Below, one piece after another: positions 23,640-32,786 of a DNA stretch of 64,000 bases. The translations under genes and the position numbers were made by a program. Source of the stretch: Xanthobacteraceae bacterium. GTDB lineage: Bacteria; Pseudomonadota; Alphaproteobacteria; Rhizobiales; Xanthobacteraceae. The first letter of the stretch is position 1. Each line of letters begins with the position of its first letter. The notes below the pieces were generated by a model that did no database searches, had not been told where the DNA came from, and saw only the letters and a list, made by a program, of their open reading frames with translations. The stretch is taken from assembly GCA_023954195.1 (NCBI GenBank), contig JAMLIK010000003.1, positions 496,001 to 560,000 on the forward strand, given 5' to 3'.

Positions 23640-25289
23640 TCAGGTCTGTTCGGTATCCTCGATCGCGGCCAGCTTCTTGTAAAGGAACGAGCGCGAGATG
23701 CCGAGGCGTGCGGCGGCTTTCTTCTTGTTGCCGCCGCAGGCCGCGATGGCTTCCTTGATCTGTTCATTCTGAACGTCGGAGATGACTTTCTTCAGGTCCC
23801 GCGAGTTATGCGCCGGCGCCGTGACCGCCAGTCCGAGGGGCTTTTCGGGTCGCCTCGGCGTTTCCGACAAATCCTGAACGCCGATCGTGATCCCGTCCGA
23901 GAACACGAACGCGCGTTCGATTTCGTGTTGCAATTGCCGGATGTTGCCGGGCCACGCGCGCTCGGCGAGATCGGTCAGGGCATCGCCGCTGATCCGGGGT
24001 GTCGGTCGGGCGTGCCGGTAGGCGATCTCTTGAAGGAACTTGTCGACCAGCAGCGGGATATCGTCGATCCGCTCGCGCAGCGGTGGGACTTCGATGACAA
24101 TCGGGGAGAGGCGATAGAATAGGTCGAGACGGAATCCACCGCTTTCCACCATCGACTGCAAGTCCTTGTTGGTGGCCGAGACCAGGCGAAAATCGACCGG
24201 GCGCGAACGGTCGCCGCCGATCCGTTCGATGATCTTGTCCTGCACCACGCGCAACAGCTTCGCCTGAACGTCGAGCGGCATGTCGCCGATCTCGTCAAGA
24301 AAAATCGTGCCCCCCTCGGCCTGCTCGAATTTACCTTTGCGCCCTTTCTTGTCGGCGCCGGTGAAGGCGCCGGGCTCATAGCCGAACAGTTCCGATTCCA
24401 CGAGGTTGTGCGGAAGCGCGGCGGCATTGACATTAATCATCGGCCGGTCGCGGCGTGGACTGAGCTGATGCAATGCATGAGCGACGAGTTCCTTGCCGGT
24501 GCCGCTTTCGCCGCGGATCAGAACCGGAATCTCAAGCGACGCGACCTTGACGATCTGCGCGCGTAGCCGCTGGACGGCGGGGCTCTGTCCGATGATTTGT
24601 TCGAGTCCGTAGTCGCGGGCGCGGAGCGTCGCTGTTTCGCGCTTGTAGAATTCGAGTTCGCCTTCAAGCGCCTTGATGCGCCGGCTCAGGGATTCAAGCT
24701 GTTGAGGCCCCTTGAACATGACGCGTCCGATGGCCCCGAGCACGCGCCCATTGCGCCTGATCGGCACCCTTGAGACGACGCGTTCGGAGCCCTGCATGCG
24801 TTGAATTGCGCCGACCTCGGCTTTCCCGGTCGCGACAACCTTATGAAGCCGCGTATTCTCGATGACTTGCTCGACCGGCTGGCCATTTCCCTCGCCAAGC
24901 TTGAGGCCGAAAAACGCTTCGTGAATCGGCGAGATATAGACAAGACGCGCCTCGTCATCGACGATTGTCATGGCATCGAAGGGGTCCGTCAGCAGATACT
25001 GGATGATGTCCCATGCGAAGCTGACGCTTCCGATGAAGTGCAGCAAGGCGTCGCCCGGCGCGCGGCTGATGACCAGCAGTTCTCCTGATTCCGCTTCCGC
25101 GAGCAGGATCGCGTAAGCGCGACGATCCAGATTGAGCGTCGTCAGGCGCGCCTCCCGCAGGTCGCCCATCCACATGCGATCGGCGGCGAGCGCCATGATC
25201 CGGGGATCGGAGCCGAGGCCGGTCGAAAAAACGGCTTGTCCCTCCCGGTTGAGGAACGCCACGCCGGCAATCTGTATGTCGTTCGGCAT
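23640..25289 (-). CDS. Sigma-54-dependent activator (PAS - AAA+ - Fis-type HTH)
   Basis: A 549-residue enhancer-binding protein. A PAS-like sensor domain (about residues 104-194, PFDAMTIVDDEARLVYISPI) follows a poorly conserved N-terminal segment. A coiled linker leads to the AAA+ domain with Walker A GESGTGKE (about 260-267), the sigma-54 contact loop GAFTGA (about 307-312), and Walker B GGTIFLDEIGD. The C-terminal Fis-type HTH (NKKKAAARLGISRSFLYKKL) binds DNA. An in-frame start at 25322 would run through the perfect dyad at 25296-25314, so I prefer the ATG at 25289. It lies between two sigma-54 promoters that share its probable binding motif. The signal it senses is unknown. Confidence 0.9.
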   Translation of the reverse strand: MPNDIQIAGVAFLNREGQAVFSTGLGSDPRIMALAADRMWMGDLREARLTTLNLDRRAYAILLAEAESGELLVISRAPGDALLHFIGSVSFAWDIIQYLLTDPFDAMTIVDDEARLVYISPIHEAFFGLKLGEGNGQPVEQVIENTRLHKVVATGKAEVGAIQRMQGSERVVSRVPIRRNGRVLGAIGRVMFKGPQQLESLSRRIKALEGELEFYKRETATLRARDYGLEQIIGQSPAVQRLRAQIVKVASLEIPVLIRGESGTGKELVAHALHQLSPRRDRPMINVNAAALPHNLVESELFGYEPGAFTGADKKGRKGKFEQAEGGTIFLDEIGDMPLDVQAKLLRVVQDKIIERIGGDRSRPVDFRLVSATNKDLQSMVESGGFRLDLFYRLSPIVIEVPPLRERIDDIPLLVDKFLQEIAYRHARPTPRISGDALTDLAERAWPGNIRQLQHEIERAFVFSDGITIGVQDLSETPRRPEKPLGLAVTAPAHNSRDLKKVISDVQNEQIKEAIAACGGNKKKAAARLGISRSFLYKKLAAIEDTEQT

Positions 25290-25295
25290 ATTCTT

Positions 25296-25347
25296 GTGTC
25301 CACGTCGAGGACACTTCAACATGGTCGTATGTTGGATGCAAGGACAT
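25296..25347. promoter_or_regulatory. Two enhancer dyads (UAS) upstream of the CoA-ligase operon
   Basis: Site 1 is the perfect dyad GTGTCC-N7-GGACAC (25296-25314). Site 2 is ATGTTG-N7-GGACAT (25329-25347). Centres are 33 bp apart, about three helical turns, and lie roughly 136 and 103 bp upstream of the -24 element at 25440. Site 1 also abuts the activator start, which suggests autoregulation. The same arms recur at 22217-22235. Confidence 0.7.
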
Positions 25348-25439
25348 CAATTCACACGGAAACACACAAGAGGCCGAGCATTCGCTCTAATGCGCTGTGA
25401 AACCTCGCAATTTGCGTCGCTGACATCAACGGCGACAGC

Positions 25440-25454
25440 TGGCACGCAAGTTGC
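25440..25454 (+). promoter_or_regulatory. Sigma-54 (-24/-12) promoter of the alicyclic-acid-type operon
   Basis: TGGCACG (25440-25446), CAAG, TTGC (25451-25454) match the RpoN consensus exactly, with GG and GC 12 bases apart. Transcription should start near 25466, about 40 bp before the ligase ATG at 25505. Confidence 0.85.
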
Positions 25455-25504
25455 GTATCTCGGCCCAGGCATCGCGGCGCGATGCGATACCCGATGAGAT
25501 CGAC

Positions 25505-27118
25505 ATGCGACCATTCCTTACGCTTCACTCCCCGGCGAACGCGCGGCGCTACTACCAGCAGGGACTCTGGAAGGACGAAACGCTCTACGGCCTCTTGAGC
25601 AGGCATGCCGATGAGCGCCCCGGCGACATCGCGCTTCAGGATGGGCGCCGCTCGGTGACATGGGCGGATTTGCGCGGCTGGGCGGACGGTGTCGCCGGCA
25701 ACCTGCGCGAGTTCGGCTTGAGCGGGGGAGACCGGGTTTCGATCTGGATGTCCAATCGCATTGAAGCGATCGTGATGTTCCTCGCCTGCGCACGGGAAGG
25801 CATTGCCTGCAATCCCTCGCTTCACAAGACTTTCACCTGCGCGGAAATCGTCGAATTGCTGTCGTCGTTGTCGGCCCGCGCGTTGCTGACCGAGGCGGGC
25901 TGGGGCGCGGACCGCGCGCGCGTCGATCTCGATGCGATGCTGGTGAAGCTGCCGCATCTCAAGATGGTATACGCGCCGGAAACCCTACCTGGCCCAACGA
26001 TCAACGCGGCGCCGCCATGCGCCGATCCTGACAAGGTGGTGTATTTGGCATTTACGTCGGGAACCACCGGTTCGCCGAAATGCGTCATGCATTCGGATAA
26101 CACGCTGCTCGCAAACGCTCGCGATCTGGTGGCCGACTGGCGGCACGGACCGCAAACCGTGCTGCTGTCGCTGTCGCCGCTGTCGCATCACATCGCCTGG
26201 GTCGGGATTGCGCAATGGCTGGTGACTGGCGGACGCTTCGTCACTGACGATCCACCGGCCGGCATGAGCCGGATCGATTGGATTCAGGCGACGAAGGCGA
26301 CTTACGTTCTCGGTGTTCCGACGCACGCAATGGACGTTCTCGCCGAGCAGCAGCGGACGGGGCAGCGGCTTGGCGATGTGTCGGTCTTTTACATGGCCGG
26401 ATCGCCGATCCCGCCGGTCACCGCCGCCGCCTTTCTGGAACAGGGAATCAAGCCGCAGAATATTTACGGCATGACGGAGAATTCGTCGCATCAATACACC
26501 CATCCGGACGACTCCGCCGATGTCATCGTCCAGACCTGCGGTCGTGGCGGGCCCGCCTATGAGGTGCGGTTGTTCGACCCGGCGGACTCCGACAAGGAGG
26601 TGAAGCCCGGCGAGGTCGGGCAGATTGCCGGCCGTGGCGCCGCGTTGATGCTGGGTTACTTCGATAACCAGAGCGCGACCGAATCCAGCTTCAACAAGGA
26701 CGGCTGGTTTCTGTCCGGCGATCTCGGCGTGGTGGACGAAGCGGGCAATCTTCGCATTGAGGGCCGCCTCAAGGATCTGATTATCCGTGGCGGCCATAAC
26801 ATCTATCCCTCCCATATCGAAGCGGCGGCGGTGCGTCACAAGGATGCCGGGCGGGTCGCCGCGTTCCCGGTGCCTGATGATCGTCTGGGCGAACGGGTCT
26901 GTATCGCCGTGTCCGGAACGATCGAGCCGGACGAGTTGCTGCGGCACCTGCGCGAGCAGGGAATTTCGAAATACGACATGCCGGAATATTTTGTCAGGGT
27001 GGACGAATTTCCGCTCACGGCGAGCGGAAAGATTCTCAAGCGCGAATTGACGCTGTGGGTGCGTCGTGGAGAATTGGCGCCGCTGCCCATTCGCGGGCCG
27101 ATCGCGGCTGCGAGCTAG
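25505..27118 (+). CDS. Acyl-CoA ligase, cyclohexanecarboxylate-CoA-ligase-like (AMP-forming)
   Basis: A 537-residue ATP-dependent CoA ligase. It begins MRPFLTLHSPANARRYYQQG, which resembles AliA-type cyclohexanecarboxylate ligases. Adenylation motifs are present: LAFTSGTTGSPKCVMHSD (A3), IYGMTENSSHQYTHP (A5), GWFLSGDLGVVDEAGN (A7) and RLKDLIIRGGHNIYP (A8). The A10 lysine lies in FPLTASGKILKREL. First gene of a roughly 10.8-kb operon, 50 bp after a sigma-54 promoter. It should activate the imported acid as its CoA thioester, the entry step for all later CoA-dependent reactions. The acid may be alicyclic or aromatic; exact substrate unproven. Confidence 0.88.
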   Translation: MRPFLTLHSPANARRYYQQGLWKDETLYGLLSRHADERPGDIALQDGRRSVTWADLRGWADGVAGNLREFGLSGGDRVSIWMSNRIEAIVMFLACAREGIACNPSLHKTFTCAEIVELLSSLSARALLTEAGWGADRARVDLDAMLVKLPHLKMVYAPETLPGPTINAAPPCADPDKVVYLAFTSGTTGSPKCVMHSDNTLLANARDLVADWRHGPQTVLLSLSPLSHHIAWVGIAQWLVTGGRFVTDDPPAGMSRIDWIQATKATYVLGVPTHAMDVLAEQQRTGQRLGDVSVFYMAGSPIPPVTAAAFLEQGIKPQNIYGMTENSSHQYTHPDDSADVIVQTCGRGGPAYEVRLFDPADSDKEVKPGEVGQIAGRGAALMLGYFDNQSATESSFNKDGWFLSGDLGVVDEAGNLRIEGRLKDLIIRGGHNIYPSHIEAAAVRHKDAGRVAAFPVPDDRLGERVCIAVSGTIEPDELLRHLREQGISKYDMPEYFVRVDEFPLTASGKILKRELTLWVRRGELAPLPIRGPIAAAS

Positions 27119-27129
27119 TGGCGGCGCAA

Positions 27130-28257
27130 ATGGCACGGTTGCCTCTGAAAGATATCCTCGTGCTGGATTTCAGCACTTTGCTGCCGGGTCCGTTCGCAAC
27201 CTTGATGCTGGCGGAGGCGGGCGCCACGGTAATCAAGGTCGAGCGGGCCGGAAGCGGCGACGAAATGCGCGGCTATGAGCCTAGGCTCGGCGCTGACAGC
27301 ACCAACTTCCACCTCTTGAACGTCGGCAAGGACAGCATCGTCGTCGATTTGAAAGCCAAGGATGCGTTTGAGCGGATGAAGCCGTTGGTGGCGCGCGCCG
27401 ATGTGGTCGTCGAGCAGTTTCGCCCCGGCGTCATGGACCGCGTTGGCTTCGGCTATGAAGCCCTGCGCGCCATCAATCCGAAGCTGATCTATTGCGCGAT
27501 CACCGGCTGGGGGCAGAGCGGCCCGAAATCGGCGGTCGCGGCGCACGATCTCAACTACATGGCGGACGCCGGCCTGCTGGGCCTCAGCCGCGGCGGCGAC
27601 GGCGCGCCGGTGGTGCCGCCGGTGCTGGTCGCCGATCTCGCGGGCGGCGCGTATCCGGCGGTGGTCAACATCCTTCTCGCCCTTCTGCATCGCGACCGCA
27701 CCGGCGAGGGCGCTTATCTCGATATCGCGATGGGCGAGAATCTTCTGCCGCTGGCCTATTGGGGACTCGGAAACGGATTTGTCGCCGGGCAATGGCCGCG
27801 TGGTGGCGACGCGCTGGTGACCGGCGGCAGTCCGCGTTACCAGATCTATCGCACGTCGGACGGCCGCTACCTCGCCGCCGCCCCGATCGAGGATCGCTTC
27901 TGGCACAATTTCTGCGAACTGATCGGGCTCGCGCCGGCGTTGCGCGATCCGAAAGCCGATCCCGGCGAGGCGACGCGCGCCGTCGCCGACATTGTCGCGG
28001 GACGCTCCGCCGAGGCATGGATGAACACCTTCAACGGACACGATGTCTGTTGCTCGATCGTCGCCAGCTTGCAGGAGGCCGTCGCCGATCCGCATTTCGC
28101 CGCGCGCGGCGTATTCTCGCGCAGGATCGAAGTCGAGGGAATCTCGGTCCCCGCGCTGCCGACCGCGATAGCGGCGTGCTTCCGCAGCAACGTCGCGCCG
28201 GCCGCGCCGCGTCTCGGCGCGCAAACCGATGCCTGGCTGAAAAAGGAGGCGATTTGA
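27130..28257 (+). CDS. CoA-transferase, family III (CaiB/BaiF-like), first copy
   Basis: A 375-residue enzyme of the formyl-CoA transferase / BaiF family. The opening LPLKDILVLDFSTLLPGPFA and ATVIKVERAGSGDEMRGY are typical; the catalytic aspartate that forms the mixed anhydride is expected in PPVLVADLAGGAYPAVVN. It may move CoA from a product or succinyl-CoA to the incoming acid, bypassing ATP use by the ligase. A GTG at 27118 overlapping the ligase stop is an alternative start; the ATG at 27130 gives the usual N-terminal length. Its stop overlaps the next start by one base (TGATG). Confidence 0.85.
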   Translation: MARLPLKDILVLDFSTLLPGPFATLMLAEAGATVIKVERAGSGDEMRGYEPRLGADSTNFHLLNVGKDSIVVDLKAKDAFERMKPLVARADVVVEQFRPGVMDRVGFGYEALRAINPKLIYCAITGWGQSGPKSAVAAHDLNYMADAGLLGLSRGGDGAPVVPPVLVADLAGGAYPAVVNILLALLHRDRTGEGAYLDIAMGENLLPLAYWGLGNGFVAGQWPRGGDALVTGGSPRYQIYRTSDGRYLAAAPIEDRFWHNFCELIGLAPALRDPKADPGEATRAVADIVAGRSAEAWMNTFNGHDVCCSIVASLQEAVADPHFAARGVFSRRIEVEGISVPALPTAIAACFRSNVAPAAPRLGAQTDAWLKKEAI

Positions 28258-29252
28258 TGCGTGCATATCACGTCGTCGAATTCGGGCCGCCGTCCGCCCT
28301 CCAGTTGAAAGAAGTCGACGATCTCATGCCGGGCGAAGGCCAGATCGTGGTCGATGTCGCGGCGGCCGGGATCAATTTTCCCGATACGCTGGTCGTGTCG
28401 GGTCGCTATCAGATTTTGCCGCCTCGTCCGTTCGTGCCCGGCAAGGAGTTGGCGGGCGTCGTGCGCGCGGTGGGCGCGGGTGTGACCGGCTTCGCGCCGG
28501 GCGACCGGGTGCTGGCCCAGCTCGAACACGGGGCGTTCGCGGAGCAGGCCGTGGTGAATGCCGCCGACGCATTTCATTTGCCGGACGGATTGGGATTCGC
28601 CGACGCGACCGCGCTGGGTCTGGTCTACCAGACGGCGTATTTCGCGCTGCTTGACCGCGCGAATTTGCGCCCCGGCGAGACGGTGCTGGTCGGCGGCGCG
28701 GCCGGCGGCGTCGGCGTCGCGTCGGTGCAACTGGCGAAGGCGTTCGGCGCGCGCGTGCTGGCCGCCGTCCGCAAGCCGGATCAGGTCGAATTCGTTCGCG
28801 CGCAGGGGGCCGATGCGGTGATCGACGTCGGCGGGGCCAATCTGCGCGACGATTTGCGCGCGCAGGTGCTGGCGGCGACGGATGGCCGTGGCGTCGACGT
28901 CATCGTCGATCCGGTCGGCGGAGCGTTCTTCACCGCGGGCTTGCGCGCGCTGGCGTGGTGCGGGCGGCTGGTCGTCGTCGGCTTTGCCGGCGGCGACATT
29001 CCCTCCGTCAAGGCCAACTATTTGCTGGTGAAGAATATCAGCGTCAGCGGCCTGCAATGGAGCGACTATCGCGAGCGGGTGCCGGAGCGGATGGCCGAGG
29101 CGCAGGCGGATATCTTCCGGCTGTGGCGCGCCGGTGCGGTGCGTTCTCCCGTCACCCAGACATTCGCTTTGGAAGAACTGCCAACGGCGCTCGAACTGAT
29201 CGAAAAGGGACGCATCCGCGGCAAGGCCGCGCTTATCGTCAAGGATGCTTGA
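28257..29252 (+). CDS. Quinone-oxidoreductase-like zinc-free MDR (NADPH-dependent reductase)
   Basis: A 331-residue medium-chain dehydrogenase/reductase. GroES-like N-domain (AAAGINFPDTLVVSGRYQ, FVPGKELAGVVRAVGAG) and NADPH-binding Rossmann domain with GGAAGGVGVASVQLAKAFGA. The cysteine and histidine ligands of zinc alcohol dehydrogenases are absent, which places it with QOR/enoyl-reductase-like members. AAAGGAGG lies just upstream, inside the end of the previous gene. In this operon it may reduce an enone or enoyl-CoA intermediate, a step not needed in the classical cyclohexanecarboxylate route. Substrate unknown. Confidence 0.85.
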   Translation: MRAYHVVEFGPPSALQLKEVDDLMPGEGQIVVDVAAAGINFPDTLVVSGRYQILPPRPFVPGKELAGVVRAVGAGVTGFAPGDRVLAQLEHGAFAEQAVVNAADAFHLPDGLGFADATALGLVYQTAYFALLDRANLRPGETVLVGGAAGGVGVASVQLAKAFGARVLAAVRKPDQVEFVRAQGADAVIDVGGANLRDDLRAQVLAATDGRGVDVIVDPVGGAFFTAGLRALAWCGRLVVVGFAGGDIPSVKANYLLVKNISVSGLQWSDYRERVPERMAEAQADIFRLWRAGAVRSPVTQTFALEELPTALELIEKGRIRGKAALIVKDA

Positions 29253-29255
29253 TAG

Positions 29256-30533
29256 ATGGATTCGCAATCCCAAAAACTTCCTTTGAATACGGCGCCGCCG
29301 TGCGATGCCTTGCCATTGAGAATGCCTGGCGCCGGGTTTCAATTGCTGGCCGGCGTTCGCGTGGTCGATCTCACGACGTCGGTGGCGGGGCCATCCGGCA
29401 CCATGCTTTTGGCCGACATGGGCGCCGAGGTCGTGAAGATCGAGCGGCCGTCCGGCGGAGACGATGCGCGCTCATGGGGGCCGCCATTTCTCGCCGGCGA
29501 ATCGCTGTGGTTCGCGGCGGTCAACCGCAGCAAGAAAAGCGTCGCGCTGGATTTTTCCGACGCGGCGGGGCTGAAGCTGCTTTACGACCTGATCCGGCAG
29601 GCCGACATGATTTTCGTCAATCTGCCGCCGCGCGTCGCGCGCAAGCTAAAGGTGGACGCGGATACGTTGCGGGAGGTGCGTTCGGATCTGATCTACGTAT
29701 CGATCACCGGTTTCGGCCTGACCGGCGAGCGCGCCGACTGGACCTGCTACGACCTGATCGCCGAGGGCTATTCCGGAATCATGGACCTGACCGGTGCCGC
29801 GGGCGGCGACCCGCAAAAGGTCGGAGCGCCCGCCGCTGACATGCTCGCCGGGCAGGATGCCGCCTTTGCCGCCGTCGCCGCGTTGCATGATCGCCGTGCG
29901 ACCGGCAAGGGCCATGTGATCGATGTCGCGCTGGTCGATTCCATGACGCGCCTGTTGTCGTGCCGCCTCATGTCGTATCTCGGCTCGGGCGAACTGCCGA
30001 CGCGTTCCGGCGGCACCGACAGCGTGATCGCGATCTATCAGGCGTTCGAAACCGCCGACGATCCGATCGTGCTGGCGCTCGGCAATGACAACCTGTGGCG
30101 GCGTTTCTGGGCGGCGGTCGGCGATCCGGACTATGCCCGAACGCCCGGCCTGCAAAGCAATGCCGAACGTCGTCAGTGTCGCGCCGGCATTGTTGACCGG
30201 ATCGCGACGCTATTGCGCGGCAAGCCACGAAGTCATTGGCTTGGCCTGCTGCGCGAGGCGCGAATCCCGGTGGGGCCGATCAACGATCTCCGGCAGGTAG
30301 CGGCCGACGACGCCATGCGGGCGCGGGGAATGTTCTATCGGCTCGCATCCTCTGACGGGCGCGTCGTGCCGCAGGTCAATTGCGGCATCGTCATTGACGG
30401 CGAACCCGGCATCGCGCGAGGCGCGCCGCCCAGGCTCGGCGAACACACTGAAAGCGTGTTCGCCGACTGGCTCGGCATCGATCATGGCAACCGCGGCGAC
30501 GTTATCGCTCAGGATTCACACGAGAGGACATGA
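29256..30533 (+). CDS. CoA-transferase, family III (CaiB/BaiF-like), second copy
   Basis: A 425-residue paralogue of the enzyme at 27130, with a 30-residue N-terminal extension before [20 protein letters not shown]. The catalytic aspartate is expected in [18 protein letters not shown]. It also has the [17 protein letters not shown] core. Sequences of the two copies are clearly different, so they may have separate substrates or form a heteromer, as in some bile-acid and benzylsuccinate systems. It sits 3 bp after the MDR gene and ends 1 bp before the next start. Role in the pathway is inferred only from the operon. Confidence 0.85.
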   Translation: MDSQSQKLPLNTAPPCDALPLRMPGAGFQLLAGVRVVDLTTSVAGPSGTMLLADMGAEVVKIERPSGGDDARSWGPPFLAGESLWFAAVNRSKKSVALDFSDAAGLKLLYDLIRQADMIFVNLPPRVARKLKVDADTLREVRSDLIYVSITGFGLTGERADWTCYDLIAEGYSGIMDLTGAAGGDPQKVGAPAADMLAGQDAAFAAVAALHDRRATGKGHVIDVALVDSMTRLLSCRLMSYLGSGELPTRSGGTDSVIAIYQAFETADDPIVLALGNDNLWRRFWAAVGDPDYARTPGLQSNAERRQCRAGIVDRIATLLRGKPRSHWLGLLREARIPVGPINDLRQVAADDAMRARGMFYRLASSDGRVVPQVNCGIVIDGEPGIARGAPPRLGEHTESVFADWLGIDHGNRGDVIAQDSHERT

Positions 30534-30534
30534 C

Positions 30535-31314
30535 ATGAGCTTCAATACGATCATCTACGAGGAGGATGGTCCGATCGGCACCATCACCCTGAACCGGCCC
30601 GATGACGGCAACATGTTCACGGTGGAGATGTGTCATGAAATTCGCGATTGCATCAACGCGATCCGGCGCGAAACGCGCACGCGGGTGATTGTGATAACCG
30701 GCGCGGGCGAAAAATTCTTCTGCATCGGCGGCCGTAAGGAGGGCATGGAGAAGACCACGCTCTATGCCGGCGTTCTCCCGACCCTCGAAATGTACGAATC
30801 GATCGATCGCCTGCAAAAGCCGGTGATCGCCAGCGTCAACGGCTACGCGGTCGGCGGCGGCCAGGTGCTGCACGTTGTCTGCGATCTGACGATCGCCAAG
30901 GAAAGCGCGGTGTTTCGCCAGGTCGGCCCGATGATGGGTTCGTTCGATGCCGGTTACGGCACTTGGTATCTTGAGGACCTGATCGGCAAGAAGCGCGCCA
31001 AGGAGATGTGGTATCGCAATCCAAAGATTTCGTCGCATGAAGCGCTGGAGATGGGCCTCATCAACAAGGTTGTTCCTGACGACAAGTTGAAGGAGGAGAC
31101 GCGCAAGTTTGCGCTTGAGATCGCGGATCGCGGCCCGTTCGCGCTGGCTTCGATCAAGGCCGCGTTCAACGCGCGCCACGGCGGCGTATCCGGCCTCGCG
31201 CGAGTGGCGCACGATCTGTTGCTGCGACCCTATCTCGACACCGACGAAAGCCACGAATTGTCCGCGTCCTTCGCCGCCAAGCGCCGGCCGGATAGCGCGA
31301 AGTTCGGGAGGTAG
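30535..31314 (+). CDS. BadI/MenB-like crotonase: probable 2-ketocycloalkanecarboxyl-CoA hydrolase
   Basis: A 259-residue crotonase. The oxyanion segment [19 protein letters not shown] and the aspartate-bearing [21 protein letters not shown] resemble MenB and BadI rather than enoyl-CoA hydratases. The [19 protein letters not shown] tail is also BadI/MenB-like. BadI opens 2-ketocyclohexanecarboxyl-CoA by reverse Dieckmann cleavage to pimelyl-CoA, and a ring-opening role fits the ligase, dehydrogenase, hydratase and SDR beside it. GAGAGGA 6 bases upstream fixes the ATG. MenB (naphthoate synthase) is the alternative, unlikely because no other menaquinone genes are here. Confidence 0.78.
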   Translation: MSFNTIIYEEDGPIGTITLNRPDDGNMFTVEMCHEIRDCINAIRRETRTRVIVITGAGEKFFCIGGRKEGMEKTTLYAGVLPTLEMYESIDRLQKPVIASVNGYAVGGGQVLHVVCDLTIAKESAVFRQVGPMMGSFDAGYGTWYLEDLIGKKRAKEMWYRNPKISSHEALEMGLINKVVPDDKLKEETRKFALEIADRGPFALASIKAAFNARHGGVSGLARVAHDLLLRPYLDTDESHELSASFAAKRRPDSAKFGR

Positions 31315-31318
31315 CGCC

Positions 31319-32086
31319 ATGGTGGTCGAACTTTCCAAAGTCGACGACCATGCGTTGCTGCGACTCAATCGGCCCGAGGCGTTGAACGCGTTGTCGTTCG
31401 CGATCCTGCGCGACATCGGCGCGGCGCTGGACGAGGTCGCGGCCTGGAAGGTGCGCGCCCTCGTCGTCACCGGCGCCGGAGAAAGGGCGTTCTGCGCCGG
31501 CGCCGACATCAAGGAACTACGCGGCCGTCCGATGATCGAATGCAAACGCGGCGCCGAGTTCGGGCAAGCGGTGTTCGCCAAGCTGGAGCGGCTGCCGTTC
31601 CCGTCGGTCGCGGCGATCAACGGCTTTGCGTTCGGCGGCGGCCTTGAGCTGGCGCTGGCCTGCACCTTCCGCGTGGCGACACCGAACGCAAAGCTCGGGC
31701 TGCCGGAAATCAAGCTCGGCCTCATTCCCGGATATGGCGGAACGCAGCGCCTGCCGCGTGTGGTCGGCGAAGCGAGAGCGCTCGATATGATTCTTCTCGG
31801 GCGAACCGTCGGCGTCGAGGAAGCGGAGCGCATCGGCCTCGTTCACCGCATCGTCACGGGAAGCGCGGTGGATGGTGCCGTGGCACTGGTGCGTGAGTTC
31901 TCGTCCTACAGTCTGCTTGCGGTTGGCTTCGCTCGCGATGCCGTGACGCGGGCGTTGGATGTTCCAATCCATGAGGGCCTGAAGATCGAGGCCGATCTCT
32001 CGACGCTGGCGTTCGGCACGTCGGATGCCGCCGAGGGCATGGCGGCGTTTTCCGAGAAACGGAAGGCGATTTTCACCGATGCGTAA
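31319..32086 (+). CDS. Enoyl-CoA hydratase (BadK-like)
   Basis: A 255-residue crotonase with both catalytic glutamates of a true hydratase: one in [16 protein letters not shown] and one in [21 protein letters not shown]. The oxyanion region [16 protein letters not shown] is standard. GGGAGG (31306-31311), overlapping the end of the previous gene, fixes the ATG at 31319. In the inferred route it would hydrate the cycloalkene-carboxyl-CoA produced by the acyl-CoA dehydrogenase, giving the 2-hydroxy compound used by the SDR. Its 3' end overlaps the SDR start by 8 bp. Confidence 0.87.
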   Translation: MVVELSKVDDHALLRLNRPEALNALSFAILRDIGAALDEVAAWKVRALVVTGAGERAFCAGADIKELRGRPMIECKRGAEFGQAVFAKLERLPFPSVAAINGFAFGGGLELALACTFRVATPNAKLGLPEIKLGLIPGYGGTQRLPRVVGEARALDMILLGRTVGVEEAERIGLVHRIVTGSAVDGAVALVREFSSYSLLAVGFARDAVTRALDVPIHEGLKIEADLSTLAFGTSDAAEGMAAFSEKRKAIFTDA

Positions 32087-32786
32087 AGGACAGGTCATCG
32101 TCACCGGCGGAAGCCGGGGTATCGGCGACGCCATCGTGCGGGAGCTTGACCGGCGCGGCTTCGATGTCGTTGCGTTGTCGCGTAGTGGGCAAGCCTCGAC
32201 TGGTCTCGGCATGGTCTGCGACATGACCGACGAGCGCTCGATCGCCGAGGCGATCGCCAATGTCGGTGCGCGAGGGCCGATCATCGGTCTCGTTAACAAC
32301 GCCGGCGCACACGAGGCGAAGCCGAGCGCCGAACTTTCGCTGGCGGAATTCGAGGCGGCGATGCGTTTGAATGCGTCGGCGGTTCTGGTGACCAGCCGGG
32401 AGGCTTATCCCTATCTTCGCCAGTCGGGAGACGGCTTGATCGTCAATATCGGTTCGTTCTTCGATCGGTTGGCGGTGGCCGGAAATCTGTCTTACTGCGC
32501 GTCCAAGGCCGCGGTCGCCGCCATCACGCGCTGTCTTGCATCCGAGTGGGCACGGGACGGCATCCGCGTGCTCGACGTGGCGCCGGGTTATATCGAAACC
32601 GACCTCAATCGCGACTTTCTGGCCAGCGAGAAATCCAGAAGCTGGCTCAAGCGCCGTGTTCCCGTCGGCCGCGCGGGCCGGACCGAAGAAGTCGCGCGTC
32701 TGGTCGGCGCGTTGTTCTCCGAGAACATCGCCTTCCTCACGGGCGAGACGATCTACATCGACGGCGGGCAAGGGACCAACCTCTGA
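32079..32786 (+). CDS. Short-chain dehydrogenase (BadH-like, 3-hydroxyacyl/2-hydroxycycloalkane-CoA type)
   Basis: A 235-residue classical SDR. Cofactor motif TGGSRGIGDAIV, structural NNAG, catalytic serine in VNIGSFF and catalytic SYCASK (Tyr-x3-Lys) are intact, with a FabG-like C-terminus ending FLTGETIYIDGGQG. It should oxidise the hydroxyacyl-CoA to the beta-keto thioester that the BadI-like enzyme then cleaves. It overlaps the hydratase gene by 8 bp and the dehydrogenase gene by 1 bp (TGATG). FabG-type function in fatty-acid synthesis is a less likely alternative given the operon. Confidence 0.86.
   Translation: MRKGQVIVTGGSRGIGDAIVRELDRRGFDVVALSRSGQASTGLGMVCDMTDERSIAEAIANVGARGPIIGLVNNAGAHEAKPSAELSLAEFEAAMRLNASAVLVTSREAYPYLRQSGDGLIVNIGSFFDRLAVAGNLSYCASKAAVAAITRCLASEWARDGIRVLDVAPGYIETDLNRDFLASEKSRSWLKRRVPVGRAGRTEEVARLVGALFSENIAFLTGETIYIDGGQGTNL

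Noticed and set aside
30535-31314. MenB (1,4-dihydroxy-2-naphthoyl-CoA synthase) annotation for the BadI-like gene
   Set aside because: Sequence motifs fit both, but there are no other menaquinone genes and the operon supplies the substrate chain for a ring hydrolase.
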